From SSF26 sp037443945 (lineage in GTDB: Bacteria; Chloroflexota; Anaerolineae; J102), in NCBI GenBank assembly GCA_037443945.1, contig JBBINH010000016.1:1-64000 (forward strand): 64,000 bases of DNA, written 5' to 3'. The notes beneath the pieces were generated by a model. The model ran no database searches. It was not told where the DNA came from and saw only the letters and a list, made by a program, of their open reading frames with translations. The position numbers were made by a program, and so were the translations under genes. Shown in pieces: positions 34,568 through 43,112 of the stretch. Position 1 is the stretch's first letter. Every line of letters begins with the position of its first letter.

Positions 34568-35584
34568 TTAGGAGACCGGAAGGGGACGAGTGGATTGGCG
34601 AATGACAAGCTGCGTCGGCAGAACACGACGCGTCGGGGAAGCGGTTGGCGCCTGAACCCGTTGCAGCACCATTTCGGTCGCCAGACGGCCGATTTCGGCA
34701 ATCGGTTGCGCGACCGTGGTCAAGGCCGGTGTGATATAGGCGGCCAGGATGGTATCATCAAAACCGACAACGCTGAGATCGTCAGGCACGCGGCGGCCCA
34801 AGGCTGCCGCCGCCGCAATGGCGCCGACGGCCATCAGGTCATTGCAGGCAAAAATGGCCGTAGGCGGTTCGGGCAATGTCAGGAGCGCCTGGGCACCTTC
34901 GTAGCCACCGGCAAACTGGAAATCCCCGCGCACCACCAACGCCTCATCGTAGGGAAGTCCGGCCTGGCTCAGCGCGCGGCGATAACCGGTCACGCGTTCG
35001 GCACTGGGCGTTGTCATCGACGGTCCGGTGATACAGCCGATGCGACGATGGCCCAAGGCAATGAGATGGTGGGTGGCCTGATACCCGCCGTCGAGATTGT
35101 CCACCAGCAACATGTCGGCGGCAATGCCGGATAGCTCACGGTCCACGACGACCGTGGGTACCTGACGCAACGCCCGTTGCAACTCCCGGCTTCCCAACCC
35201 CACCGCTGCCAGAATCAGCCCATCCACCTGTTTGGCCACCAGGACGTTGATGTTGGTCAGTTCACGGGTCAGATCGCCTTCGGAATTCGTCAGGATGAGG
35301 CTGTAACCCTGACGATAACAGGCATCTTCAACCGCCCGCGCCATCATGGCAAAAAACGGATTGGCGTTATCCGGCACCACCATGCCCAGGGTCAGGGTTT
35401 CGCGACGTCGCAGGCTGCGGGCGACGGCGTTCGGTTGATAGCGCAGTTCGGTCATCGCCTGCTGCACCCGCTCGGTAAGCTCGGGGCTAACGAAGCGCGT
35501 GCCGTTGATCACATGGGAGACCGTGCTGGTCGAAACACCGGCTCGCTGCGCTACGTCGCGAATGGTTACCGGGTGTCTGGGCAT
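34568..35584 (-). CDS. rbsR: LacI-family regulator of the ribose operon
   Basis: A 338-residue repressor. The N-terminal helix-turn-helix and hinge are canonical (TIRDVAQRAGVSTSTVSHVIN, YQPNAVARSLRRRET), and the ligand domain (residues 60-330) is related to ribose-binding proteins. It is the first gene of the operon and presumably represses it in the absence of ribose. A perfect 20-bp palindrome overlapping its predicted transcription start supports autoregulation. GGAAGGAAAG lies just upstream of the ATG. Confidence 0.9.
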   Translation of the reverse strand: MPRHPVTIRDVAQRAGVSTSTVSHVINGTRFVSPELTERVQQAMTELRYQPNAVARSLRRRETLTLGMVVPDNANPFFAMMARAVEDACYRQGYSLILTNSEGDLTRELTNINVLVAKQVDGLILAAVGLGSRELQRALRQVPTVVVDRELSGIAADMLLVDNLDGGYQATHHLIALGHRRIGCITGPSMTTPSAERVTGYRRALSQAGLPYDEALVVRGDFQFAGGYEGAQALLTLPEPPTAIFACNDLMAVGAIAAAAALGRRVPDDLSVVGFDDTILAAYITPALTTVAQPIAEIGRLATEMVLQRVQAPTASPTRRVLPTQLVIRQSTRPLPVS

Positions 35585-35611
35585 GGCTTTCCTTCCGTCA
35601 TCGCCACGAAA

Positions 35612-35631
35612 AAACGATTGCGCAATCGTTT
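35612..35631. promoter_or_regulatory. Probable RbsR operator, perfect 20-bp palindrome
   Basis: AAACGATTGCGCAATCGTTT is fully self-complementary, of the LacI-family operator form with a central CG-rich dyad. It starts 6-7 bp downstream of the -10 at 35638-35643, so a bound repressor would block initiation. A half-site match, AATCGTTT, occurs at 32186-32193 upstream of rbsB. Confidence 0.75.
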
Positions 35632-35637
35632 GATAAC

Positions 35638-35666
35638 AGTTTATGGCATCTTAACGGACTTGTCAA
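35638..35666 (-). promoter_or_regulatory. Ribose operon promoter
   Basis: On the minus strand TTGACA (plus 35661-35666), a 17-bp spacer and TAAACT (plus 35638-35643) form a near-consensus sigma-70-type promoter about 55 bp before the rbsR ATG. The operator lies immediately downstream. Confidence 0.75.
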
Positions 35667-35727
35667 GAATTCACTCGGTTCCCAAGTGTGTTGGTGCGAG
35701 AGGGCAGCAGGCACGTTCAAACGTCTT

Positions 35728-35745
35728 AACGTTCGAACGTTCGAA
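35728..35745. promoter_or_regulatory. Iterated palindrome in the rbsR-nth divergent spacer
   Basis: AACGTTCGAACGTT (35728-35741) and the overlapping TTCGAACGTTCGAA (35732-35745) are both perfect palindromes built from a TTCGAACG unit. The site lies about 20 bp upstream of the nth -35 and could bind a dimeric or oligomeric regulator. Confidence 0.45.
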
Positions 35746-35766
35746 AGATAGAACCGAGCCCTTCTC

Positions 35767-35796
35767 TTGGCTTCGCCGCCGTCATCGCCGTATAAT
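35767..35796 (+). promoter_or_regulatory. Promoter of nth with consensus -10
   Basis: TTGGCT (35767-35772), an 18-bp spacer and TATAAT (35791-35796). The GTG start at 35805 lies 8 bp beyond the -10, so the transcript should begin at or just before the start codon. Confidence 0.65.
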
Positions 35797-35804
35797 ACGA
35801 CGAC

Positions 35805-36500
35805 GTGGACGCTTCCGCTGACACCCCCTCCACCCTCCTCGCGACGGTACATCAGCGTCTGGCCGCCGTCTACGGTCTCCCTGTCCGGCGACCTTCCGAA
35901 CACGATCCGATTGCCGGCTTGATCCTCACCATCCTCAGCCAAAACACCCATGACCGCAATGCCGACCGTGCTTTCGCCGCGCTACGGGCCGCTTATCCGA
36001 ACTGGGAAGCGGTGATGACGGCGCCGACAATCGAACTGGCCACGGTCATCCGCTCCGGCGGTTTGGCAACGCAAAAAGCGCCGCGCATCCAGAAGCTCCT
36101 CCGTCGTCTGTATGACGAACAGGGCCATTTCGACCTGAGCCATCTGGCGGCGTTGCCGGTCGCCGAAGCCCGGCGCCGGCTGACCCAATACGAGGGTATA
36201 GGCAACAAAACGGCCTCGGTGCTCTTGCTTTTTGCCTTTGGTCAGCCGGCCTTTCCGGTGGATACCCATGTCCATCGGGTGGCGCGCCGGCTGGGTCTCG
36301 TCTCGGAGCGCGCCACCCCCAACCAGGTGATGGCGCTTGTGGAGGCTCACGCCCCACCCGAATGGTTTTACCCGCTCCATCTCAATCTTATCCGGCACGG
36401 CCGCCTTGTCTGTCAGGCACGACGCCCCTGCTGTGCAAGCTGCGTGCTCAATGACCTCTGCGCCTTCCCTCGGCGTTCGCCTTTATCCGACCGGCCATGA
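35805..36500 (+). CDS. nth: Endonuclease III-type DNA glycosylase/AP lyase
   Basis: A 231-residue base-excision repair enzyme. It has the helix-hairpin-helix with catalytic lysine K135 (GIGNKTASVLL), catalytic aspartate D153 (PVDTHVHRVARRLGL) and the [4Fe-4S] motif C203-x6-C210-x2-C213-x5-C219. The order fits Nth. The GTG start follows TATAAT so closely that the mRNA is probably leaderless. Its stop overlaps the folP ATG (ATGA), coupling DNA repair and folate genes in one transcript. Confidence 0.88.
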   Translation: MDASADTPSTLLATVHQRLAAVYGLPVRRPSEHDPIAGLILTILSQNTHDRNADRAFAALRAAYPNWEAVMTAPTIELATVIRSGGLATQKAPRIQKLLRRLYDEQGHFDLSHLAALPVAEARRRLTQYEGIGNKTASVLLLFAFGQPAFPVDTHVHRVARRLGLVSERATPNQVMALVEAHAPPEWFYPLHLNLIRHGRLVCQARRPCCASCVLNDLCAFPRRSPLSDRP

Positions 36501-37393
36501 GTTTCACCGTTGCCCCACGCCTGCGTCTGCGCCAGACCGAGTTTGTCTGGGGCAGCCGGACCTATATCATGGGCATCCTCAACCTCACGCCCGATAGCTT
36601 TTCCGGTGACGGCCTCCTGCGTCAGACCGACTTTGTGGCGGCAGCCCTGGCCCTGGCCCAGGCCATGCTGGCCGAAGGTGCCGATCTGCTCGACTTGGGA
36701 GGCGAGAGCACACGCCCCGGCTCGCAACCGGTTCCGGCCGAGGAGGAGCTGCGCCGGGTCCTGCCCGTCCTGCGCGAGCTGCGCCAGCTCACCGATGTGC
36801 CCCTTTCCGTGGACACGAGCAAGGCCGTCGTCGCATCGGCCTGCCTGGAAGCCGGCGCCGATCTGATCAACGATGTCTGGGGACTGCGTCTGGACCCCGA
36901 CCTGGCCGGCGTTGTGGCGATGGCCGGCGCCGCCGTCGTGCTCATGCACAATCGCTCGACACCGAAGGCGGCACAGATTGACCCTCGTCTGGGCGGTCGC
37001 TATGTGGGCATCGCCTACGAAAACCTGATCGAGGACATCAAACGCGAGCTGGGCATCTCCCTGGAGTTGGCCGCGCGGGCCGGCATCCCCGACGATCGCA
37101 TCATCCTCGATCCCGGTCTCGGTTTCGGCAAAACCGTGGCCCAAAACCTGGAGCTGCTCAACCGCCTCGATGCCATCAAGGCCCTAGGCTATCCGCTCCT
37201 GGTCGGTGCCAGCCGCAAATCGTTCATCGGCTATACCCTTGATCTGCCACCGCACGAGCGAGATGAAGGGACGGCCGCCACAACGGCCGTTGCCATTGTG
37301 CGCGGGGCCGATATCGTGCGGGTGCATGATGTGCGCCTCAACTACCGTGTGGCCCGGATGACGGATGCCATCGTCCGCCCTAAGGCCGGTTGA
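36497..37393 (+). CDS. folP: Dihydropteroate synthase
   Basis: A 298-residue folate-pathway enzyme condensing p-aminobenzoate with hydroxymethyl-dihydropterin pyrophosphate. Signature 1 (GILNLTPDSFSGDG) and signature 2 (DLLDLGGESTRPGSQPV) are complete. The sequence continues with SVDTSKAVVASA, NDVWGL, LDPGLGFGKT, GASRKSFIG and a final DIVRVHDV. It is translationally coupled to nth (4-bp overlap). The acetyltransferase follows 19 bp downstream. Confidence 0.95.
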   Translation: MSFTVAPRLRLRQTEFVWGSRTYIMGILNLTPDSFSGDGLLRQTDFVAAALALAQAMLAEGADLLDLGGESTRPGSQPVPAEEELRRVLPVLRELRQLTDVPLSVDTSKAVVASACLEAGADLINDVWGLRLDPDLAGVVAMAGAAVVLMHNRSTPKAAQIDPRLGGRYVGIAYENLIEDIKRELGISLELAARAGIPDDRIILDPGLGFGKTVAQNLELLNRLDAIKALGYPLLVGASRKSFIGYTLDLPPHERDEGTAATTAVAIVRGADIVRVHDVRLNYRVARMTDAIVRPKAG

Positions 37394-37412
37394 ATCTGTC
37401 CGGGGGAACACC

Positions 37413-37946
37413 ATGCTCTACGGTAAAAAGGTCGTTTTACGGCCGATCGTACCCGAAGACCTGCCCAACTATGTGCGCTGGCTGGCCGATCCGGATGTGC
37501 TGAGGTACTTCGGTGCCTATCTTCCCATAAGCCTGGCCCAGGAAGAAGCCTGGTATCGGCGTCAAAGCGAGGACCCTACCGTGCTCAACTTCGCCATCAC
37601 CTACGAAGACCGCCATGTCGGGGGCACCGGTTTTAGCCACCTGAATCATCAGGACCGCAACGCCGAAGTTGGCCTGTTCATCGGTGAGAAGAGCCTTTGG
37701 GATCAGGGTTTGGGCCAGGATACGTTGGCCACCATGGTCCGTTACGGTTTTGAGCAACTCAACTTGCACCGCATCTACCTTCGTGTTTTTGCCGAGAACG
37801 AGCGTGGCATCCGGGCCTATCAAAAAGTGGGCTTTGTGACCGAGGGGCGATTGCGGCAGGCCGTATGGCGCCATGGCCGTTGGCATGATCTGCTCGTGAT
37901 GAGCATTGTGTACCCGGAATGGGCAAAAGACCATCAGCGGGCCTAA
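37413..37946 (+). CDS. GNAT acetyltransferase, RimJ/RimL-like
   Basis: A 177-residue N-acetyltransferase. The acetyl-CoA pyrophosphate loop is seen as LWDQGLGQDTLATMVRYGF, followed by the family segment LNLHRIYLRVFAENERGIRAYQKVGFVTEGRLRQAV. These features are shared by RimJ/RimL and antibiotic or polyamine acetyltransferases; the acceptor is unknown. The ATG at 37413 has GGGGGAA 6-12 nt upstream. It ends the nth-folP operon. Confidence 0.85.
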   Translation: MLYGKKVVLRPIVPEDLPNYVRWLADPDVLRYFGAYLPISLAQEEAWYRRQSEDPTVLNFAITYEDRHVGGTGFSHLNHQDRNAEVGLFIGEKSLWDQGLGQDTLATMVRYGFEQLNLHRIYLRVFAENERGIRAYQKVGFVTEGRLRQAVWRHGRWHDLLVMSIVYPEWAKDHQRA

Positions 37947-37958
37947 GCCATTCCCGCA

Positions 37959-37967
37959 TGCTACAAT
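37959..37967 (+). promoter_or_regulatory. Extended -10 after the acetyltransferase gene
   Basis: TGC-TACAAT with TACAAT at 37962-37967. It implies a transcript starting near 37974, upstream of a doubtful small frame (38010-38189) and of the CPBP gene at 38215. Confidence 0.45.
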
Positions 37968-38009
37968 AGCCCTGTCATCGTCCCGCCTCCTAACCTGACG
38001 CGCACGCCA

Positions 38010-38189
38010 TGCCTGTTGCGCCCTACGACATCGCCGTCAGGGTCCTCGTTGCGGCAACGCGGCTACGAAATCCTCCGCCGTTCCTTCGGTATCCCTATCA
38101 TCGCCGCCCCCTTCGCGGAACGCCTGCGGCAAGAGACCCCTTCGGTCTGCCGCAGCGATTTCCTCCTCTGCCGCCGAGAAAGCGTTTAG
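38010..38189 (+). other. Possible short or frameshifted coding remnant
   Basis: In one frame the stretch reads protein-like text (RQRGYEILRRSFGIPII, AERLRQETPS) ending in a TAG at 38187-38189. It has no ATG in that frame; an ATG at 38009 opens the neighbouring frame (MPVAPYDIAV). A frameshifted small gene is possible, or simply a leader. I recognise no family. Confidence 0.2.
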
Positions 38190-38214
38190 GCTACGTTCAT
38201 TGCCGGAGTGTCCC

Positions 38215-39288
38215 ATGGATGCCCTCCTTCTCGCCTTGATTTTTGCACCGCTTGTGGTCATTTTCCTCCTGGCCAACAAAGCCGAGCAGGTTCGCAGCGT
38301 CGGTCTATCCGGTCGGCCGTGGGCTTTGGTGGCTTATCTCCTGCTGGCCTTCGGCTGGGTGGGTCTGTGCGGCATCGGCCTGTTGCTTCATGTCGGCTTT
38401 GGGTTTTTGCTCGGCGATCCGGAGGCGCGGGCGATCTTCCTCGAGAGCCTGCGTCAGAGCGGTGTCGGCGCTGCCGAAGCGTTTGTCGAGCGTTTACCGG
38501 CCTTGGGGCTGTCTCTCTGGCTGCCCGCCGTCGGTGGTTTGCTCTTGCTATGGTTGCCGGTGCGACGTCTGCTGGCCCGTGTCATGCCCATTGACCCCAC
38601 CAATGCCGTCCATGCGGTTGCCCTTTCGTGCGTGATGCTGGTCTTGATCAACCTGGGCTTTACCCTGGCCATCGGGCTGGATACCCTGGCCGATATCCTG
38701 AGCCTGGCGCCGGCCGACCAAAGGCGCGTTTCGCTCAGCACCCTTTGGATGCAAACCCTGGGCTTCATCGTCCTGGCTTTCGTCGGCGTCGGCTGGCCCC
38801 TGCGGCGTTCTTGGGCGGCGACGCTGGCGCGGCTTGGCCTGGGACGCCTCCGTATGCGCCAGGCTGTGATCGGGGCGGGGTTGGCGCTGGCCCTGGTCGC
38901 AGCGCTGATCCCGTTGGACTATCTGAGCGGCATGCTGAACCTTGCGATCGATGAGGAAGTTCGCCGTCTCAACGAACTGCTGATCGGCCCTCTGATGGAA
39001 TCCATCCCCGGCATCCTTACCCTGGGCCTGGCAGCGGCGTTGGGTGAAGAAATCCTGGTCCGGGGAGCGCTCCAGCCGCGTTTTGGTCTCTTCTGGACGG
39101 CTGTGATCTTTGCCCTTTTGCACAGCAACTACGGCCTCAGCCTCAGCACGGGTGTTGTCTTCGTCTTGGGCTTGGTCCTGGGTTGGGTGCGTCGGCGTTA
39201 TAACACCGGTGCGGCCATCATCCTCCATGCCGTCTACAACATGGCGCTTGGTGTGCTGAGCTATCTCAATCTGTGGCCTGAGTGGTAA
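38215..39288 (+). CDS. CPBP-family intramembrane protease-like protein
   Basis: A 357-residue membrane protein with about nine helices. The CPBP motifs are near the C terminus: LGEEILVRGALQPRFG (EExxxR), a His in FALLHSNYGLSLS, and GAAIILHAVYNMALGVLSYL. The N-terminal half has additional helices unlike the 227-residue relative at 18001. I chose the ATG at 38215 over an in-frame TTG at 38200, because the sequence becomes hydrophobic at once. Substrate unknown. Confidence 0.78.
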   Translation: MDALLLALIFAPLVVIFLLANKAEQVRSVGLSGRPWALVAYLLLAFGWVGLCGIGLLLHVGFGFLLGDPEARAIFLESLRQSGVGAAEAFVERLPALGLSLWLPAVGGLLLLWLPVRRLLARVMPIDPTNAVHAVALSCVMLVLINLGFTLAIGLDTLADILSLAPADQRRVSLSTLWMQTLGFIVLAFVGVGWPLRRSWAATLARLGLGRLRMRQAVIGAGLALALVAALIPLDYLSGMLNLAIDEEVRRLNELLIGPLMESIPGILTLGLAAALGEEILVRGALQPRFGLFWTAVIFALLHSNYGLSLSTGVVFVLGLVLGWVRRRYNTGAAIILHAVYNMALGVLSYLNLWPEW

Positions 39289-39520
39289 TCGACTCGCGCC
39301 GGGGCTTGGGCGGTCCTCGTCAGAGGCCTATCCAATCGCTCGATCCGGCCTCCTGCGGATGTGGCGACGGTCACGCCACCATCGCTTGCGCCGCGCGCAT
39401 CCCCATCTCCGGCGCCTTCTCTCCTGAGTCCCTGCGGGCCGACCGGGATGTGTTCGTGGTCTGGGCACGACCCTCGTGACCGCAAGCCGTCGCGCAGGGC
39501 TTTGCCACCCTACCTGCCGA

Positions 39521-41743
39521 TCACCAACGCAACTGGTGCGCCTTAAGCCGTTGGCGCAGCCGGCCGAGCGGCGAGGGTGTGTCGGGCGCAGGCCAGAGGT
39601 CGAGCCGATAATCGTTCGACCGATCAAGACCGGGCCCGCGCAGACGCAGGCTCAACAAGCGACCAGGACGCCGCGGCAACACCGCCACCCGCACACGACC
39701 GTTGGCCGGCGGCGTGACCTCTCCTTCCCAGATGGGTTGGCCGTCGAGATGGACGGTGAGCCAACATGGGCCGAATCGCTCAAGCCCATCATGGACCACC
39801 CATAGCTCGATCGTGTCCTCGGCAAGCCGGGCCAGCGGCGCCAGAATCGCATAGGAGCGGGCAATCTGCCCATAGGCGGCCTTGGCCGGCCCGCGATAGG
39901 GGAAGATGCTCCAGCTTATGGCCGGCCAGGGTTCGTTCCACTGCCACAGAAAACAACCCACCGCCTCATTGCGCAGGCGATAGGCCTCGATGCCGGCCTG
40001 CAGCCCTCGCGCCTGCGCTTGCTGACAGGCGGCGATGAAGGCTTCCGGTGCGGATAAAACCGACAGCGCAGGATTCACCAGACGGGCGTAGTGCCAGAGC
40101 TTGTCCGGTTCGGCCTGCCGTTGTTGCCAGGCCGGGCCGGGCGGCCACAACGCCTCCGGCGGCAGCAGGCGGGCCAGATGGGCCCGATCGGGCGGCGCGG
40201 CCAGACCGAACTCGCTCAGCAGCGGCGCCGGATCGCGCGCGTAGACCAAGGGCGAGGCTTTGCCATGCCACACCTGCCAGTTGTGGCTGTCACCCGGACC
40301 CGGCGAAGCCGGCAGCCAGCGTCGGCCGGGATCTTCGACGGCGGCTATCCGACTCAGTGTCGCCGCCAACCGGCGGTGGCGCCGCGGTCCCCATTCGTTC
40401 CCGCCGCACCAGACGAAAAGCGAGGGATGCCCGCGCAACATCCGGATCAGGCCGCGGGCTTCCTGTTGGACCAGGGCCAGGAAAGCCCGATCCTGAGGAA
40501 GCCGATCGAAGAAGACACAAGCGATGGGCATCTCTTGCCATACCAGCAGGCCCAACGTATCGCATAAGTTGTAGAAAAAGCGGCGCTCGCGACCGCCGCC
40601 GCCCCACACGCGCACGGCATTGACACCGGCTGCCCGGGCCTGGTGCAAGAGATGACGGTAGCGGTCCTCTTCGTCTTCGGCGCCTCGGAGCAGATCGAGC
40701 GGTACCCAGTTGATCCCGCGCAAAAACAGCCGTTCGCCGTTGAGGACCAGAGGCCCCATCTGCCCGGCATCGCCCTGCCAACCGATGGTACGGGCGCCGA
40801 CCGGGGTTTCGATCGCATCCAGTAACCGACCCTGCTCGTCGTGCAAATCGAGACGCAGGTGATAGAGGTGAGGAAAGCCACGGTCGTGGGTCGCCCAAGG
40901 GCGCAGACGGGCTTGCCTCCAAGGCACGGTGCGCCGGCTATAACCGGCCGGTACCGAAAACGACCAGACGGCGCTCTGTTCTGCTTCGCCCGTAAAATTG
41001 ACAGGCCGCAAGCCGGCGACCAGGGTCACCTTGCGGGCACGGTCGGCATCCAACTCAAGGTGAAGCATCAGCCCGTACTCCGGCCCCCACGTAGCCCTGG
41101 CCCAGACATCGCGAAAGCCCACCCCGACGGCGGCGTGCAACGTAACGTCGTCCCAGATGCCGATGGCCAATAGCCGTGGCGCGAAGTCCCAACCGTAATG
41201 CACCGGCGCCTTGAGGCTGAGTAGACGGTCATCAAAGGGCGGTGGGCCGTTCTGCCAGCGCTCGAACAGCCAACGCGCCAACCGCCATCGCCGGGTACGC
41301 GGCCAGCGCGGCAGGCTCCCCCCGCCCCAGAGGCGCACGGCCAGCGTAGCCGGGTCGTTTTGCAACCAGGGTGTGATTTCCCATTCCCGGGGCGCAAACA
41401 TGCCGGCCCGCCGTCCCAACTCCACGCCGTTGACGGTGACGGCAGCAAAATAGTCAATACCGGCAAAGCGTAGCCAAAACCGTTGTCCCGGTTCGGCGGC
41501 CGGTAGTTCCACGCGATACCACCAGTCCTGGGCATCCACTTCGGCCAAGACCGCTTCCAGATCGAGGACGCCGGTCAGATCGGGCAAACGGCCGGCCGCC
41601 ATCAAATCCCGTTGCACCGTGCCGGGCACGCGCGCCGGTAACCAGTCCTGCAAGCGCTGGGGATCGTCGAGCGGATCGGCCCAACCACGACGAGCCGTAG
41701 GGGCCAATTGCCAGGAAAGGGAGGCCAGGTTGTGGATGGGCAT
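39521..41743 (-). CDS. Glycoside hydrolase family 2, beta-mannosidase-like
   Basis: A 740-residue retaining glycosidase with the GH2 layout. It has an N-terminal sugar-binding jelly roll (residues 1-190; DWWYRVELP, FAGIDYFAAVTVNG), an Ig-like domain, then a TIM barrel. The acid/base Glu lies in CGGNEWG near residue 449 and the nucleophile in LLSEFGLAA near residue 510. A C-terminal Ig-like domain follows. There is no signal peptide, so it acts on imported oligosaccharides. The fold is secure and beta-mannosidase activity is the likeliest of the GH2 options. It starts 29 bp after the SGNH gene. Confidence 0.8.
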   Translation of the reverse strand: MPIHNLASLSWQLAPTARRGWADPLDDPQRLQDWLPARVPGTVQRDLMAAGRLPDLTGVLDLEAVLAEVDAQDWWYRVELPAAEPGQRFWLRFAGIDYFAAVTVNGVELGRRAGMFAPREWEITPWLQNDPATLAVRLWGGGSLPRWPRTRRWRLARWLFERWQNGPPPFDDRLLSLKAPVHYGWDFAPRLLAIGIWDDVTLHAAVGVGFRDVWARATWGPEYGLMLHLELDADRARKVTLVAGLRPVNFTGEAEQSAVWSFSVPAGYSRRTVPWRQARLRPWATHDRGFPHLYHLRLDLHDEQGRLLDAIETPVGARTIGWQGDAGQMGPLVLNGERLFLRGINWVPLDLLRGAEDEEDRYRHLLHQARAAGVNAVRVWGGGGRERRFFYNLCDTLGLLVWQEMPIACVFFDRLPQDRAFLALVQQEARGLIRMLRGHPSLFVWCGGNEWGPRRHRRLAATLSRIAAVEDPGRRWLPASPGPGDSHNWQVWHGKASPLVYARDPAPLLSEFGLAAPPDRAHLARLLPPEALWPPGPAWQQRQAEPDKLWHYARLVNPALSVLSAPEAFIAACQQAQARGLQAGIEAYRLRNEAVGCFLWQWNEPWPAISWSIFPYRGPAKAAYGQIARSYAILAPLARLAEDTIELWVVHDGLERFGPCWLTVHLDGQPIWEGEVTPPANGRVRVAVLPRRPGRLLSLRLRGPGLDRSNDYRLDLWPAPDTPSPLGRLRQRLKAHQLRW

Positions 41744-41772
41744 CGCTGCTCTGCCGTCGGCGCCGGCCGAGG

Positions 41773-43056
41773 CTAGGGAGATCCCGGCAACAGACCAAGG
41801 CCGAGGATGAAATCGGCCAGGGCCTGGGCCGCCACGGTATGGCCTGCCGCCGTCCAATGGCCGTCTACGGCAAAATGCAGCATGCGCCCGGTGCGGGCAT
41901 AAGCCTCGCGGAAGGCGGGTCGCAGGTCCAGGGCAGGGAGGCGCTCGGCGGCCAGGATGCTTAACAGCCGCTGATGGGGGGCCTCCAGCGACCAATCCTG
42001 CCCGCGCATGCGGGGATACTGGGCCTCGATACGTTTCCAGTAAAAGGGATAAACCTCTTCGGGGGAGTTGGCCAGGACGGCGATCATGTCGGCGCCCATG
42101 GCATGGGCCTCATCGCGCACGGCGGCGAAGAGCGCCCGACTGATGTCCATGGCCGCCTGCCAGTCGGCGTCGGGCCGGGTGCGATAGACGTTATAGGCCA
42201 GAGGGACATAATCGGGTCCCTGGGCCACCAGACGGATCTCTTGGCCCGGCTTGAGCAGACCGATCCGGCTGAGAAAAGCCGCCAAGCGCGGTGCAGCCAG
42301 CCGCACGCGCGGATCGACCCAACGGAAGAAGTGGGAATGGCGGCTCAGCCATTCACCCAGCGGCCGCAGCGGACCGGGTGGAGGATCGGGAGGCAAGACC
42401 ACGGCATCGTGTCGGGTGACCGGTGGCGCCTTGGCCGGATCAAAGGGGAAGAGTTCCAGTTGCAGCCGTCCATCCACAAGCCGAAAGTAGGGCTTGAGAT
42501 TGAGGCCGTTATTGGCCGATTCCAGGGGCTGGTAGTTGTTCATGAAGTCGTTGCGCGGGTAGATGGCCAGGATGATGAGGTCGGGACGGTACTTATAGCC
42601 CTCGTGGCGCAACCACAACAGCTCCTGATCGGTCCCCCAGCCGCCCACACCGGCATTGATCACCTCTACCCGATACCCCTTTTCGTTCAGGATGCGTGCC
42701 AGCTGTTGGCCGAACGTCTCTTCGAGTTCGACCTGCATGGCCTCGACGAAGGAATCGCCGAGGAGCAGAATGCGGTAAACCCCCGGTGTCTTTTCGTAGC
42801 CGATATGGGCAGGGCTGCGCAGGCCGAGTTCGTTGATCTGAACGGCGACATCGTACTCATACATATCGTTGTACGAACGACCGCTGACGCCCGGCTGCAA
42901 GGACCAGCCGGTAATCGGGTCCGGCACCCGCCAAAACCAGCCCATCGGCACCCCCGGATGAACCGGAACGGCCAGACGAAAATAGACCTCGACGCCCAAA
43001 AGGACGCCGACGATGCTCACCAACGTGATCAGAACAATCTTGAGGACGGTACGCAT
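41773..43056 (-). CDS. Membrane-anchored SGNH-type hydrolase
   Basis: A 427-residue protein with an N-terminal membrane anchor (residues 4-27). It has the SGNH blocks: GDSF with S102 (RILLLGDSFVEAMQ), Gly in NAGVGGWGTDQE, Asn in YPRNDFMNN, and the Asp-His pair in VDGHWTAAGH near the C terminus. Such proteins deacylate or acylate surface polysaccharides. I chose the ATG at 43056, since upstream codons are not hydrophobic. It lies between xpt and the GH2 gene, and a glycan role fits the latter. Confidence 0.75.
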   Translation of the reverse strand: MRTVLKIVLITLVSIVGVLLGVEVYFRLAVPVHPGVPMGWFWRVPDPITGWSLQPGVSGRSYNDMYEYDVAVQINELGLRSPAHIGYEKTPGVYRILLLGDSFVEAMQVELEETFGQQLARILNEKGYRVEVINAGVGGWGTDQELLWLRHEGYKYRPDLIILAIYPRNDFMNNYQPLESANNGLNLKPYFRLVDGRLQLELFPFDPAKAPPVTRHDAVVLPPDPPPGPLRPLGEWLSRHSHFFRWVDPRVRLAAPRLAAFLSRIGLLKPGQEIRLVAQGPDYVPLAYNVYRTRPDADWQAAMDISRALFAAVRDEAHAMGADMIAVLANSPEEVYPFYWKRIEAQYPRMRGQDWSLEAPHQRLLSILAAERLPALDLRPAFREAYARTGRMLHFAVDGHWTAAGHTVAAQALADFILGLGLLPGSP

Positions 43057-43112
43057 GCCCCCAAGCTTAGGAGAGACGAGGATAGGCCACCAAAATCGGT
43101 GCAGCTCATCGC

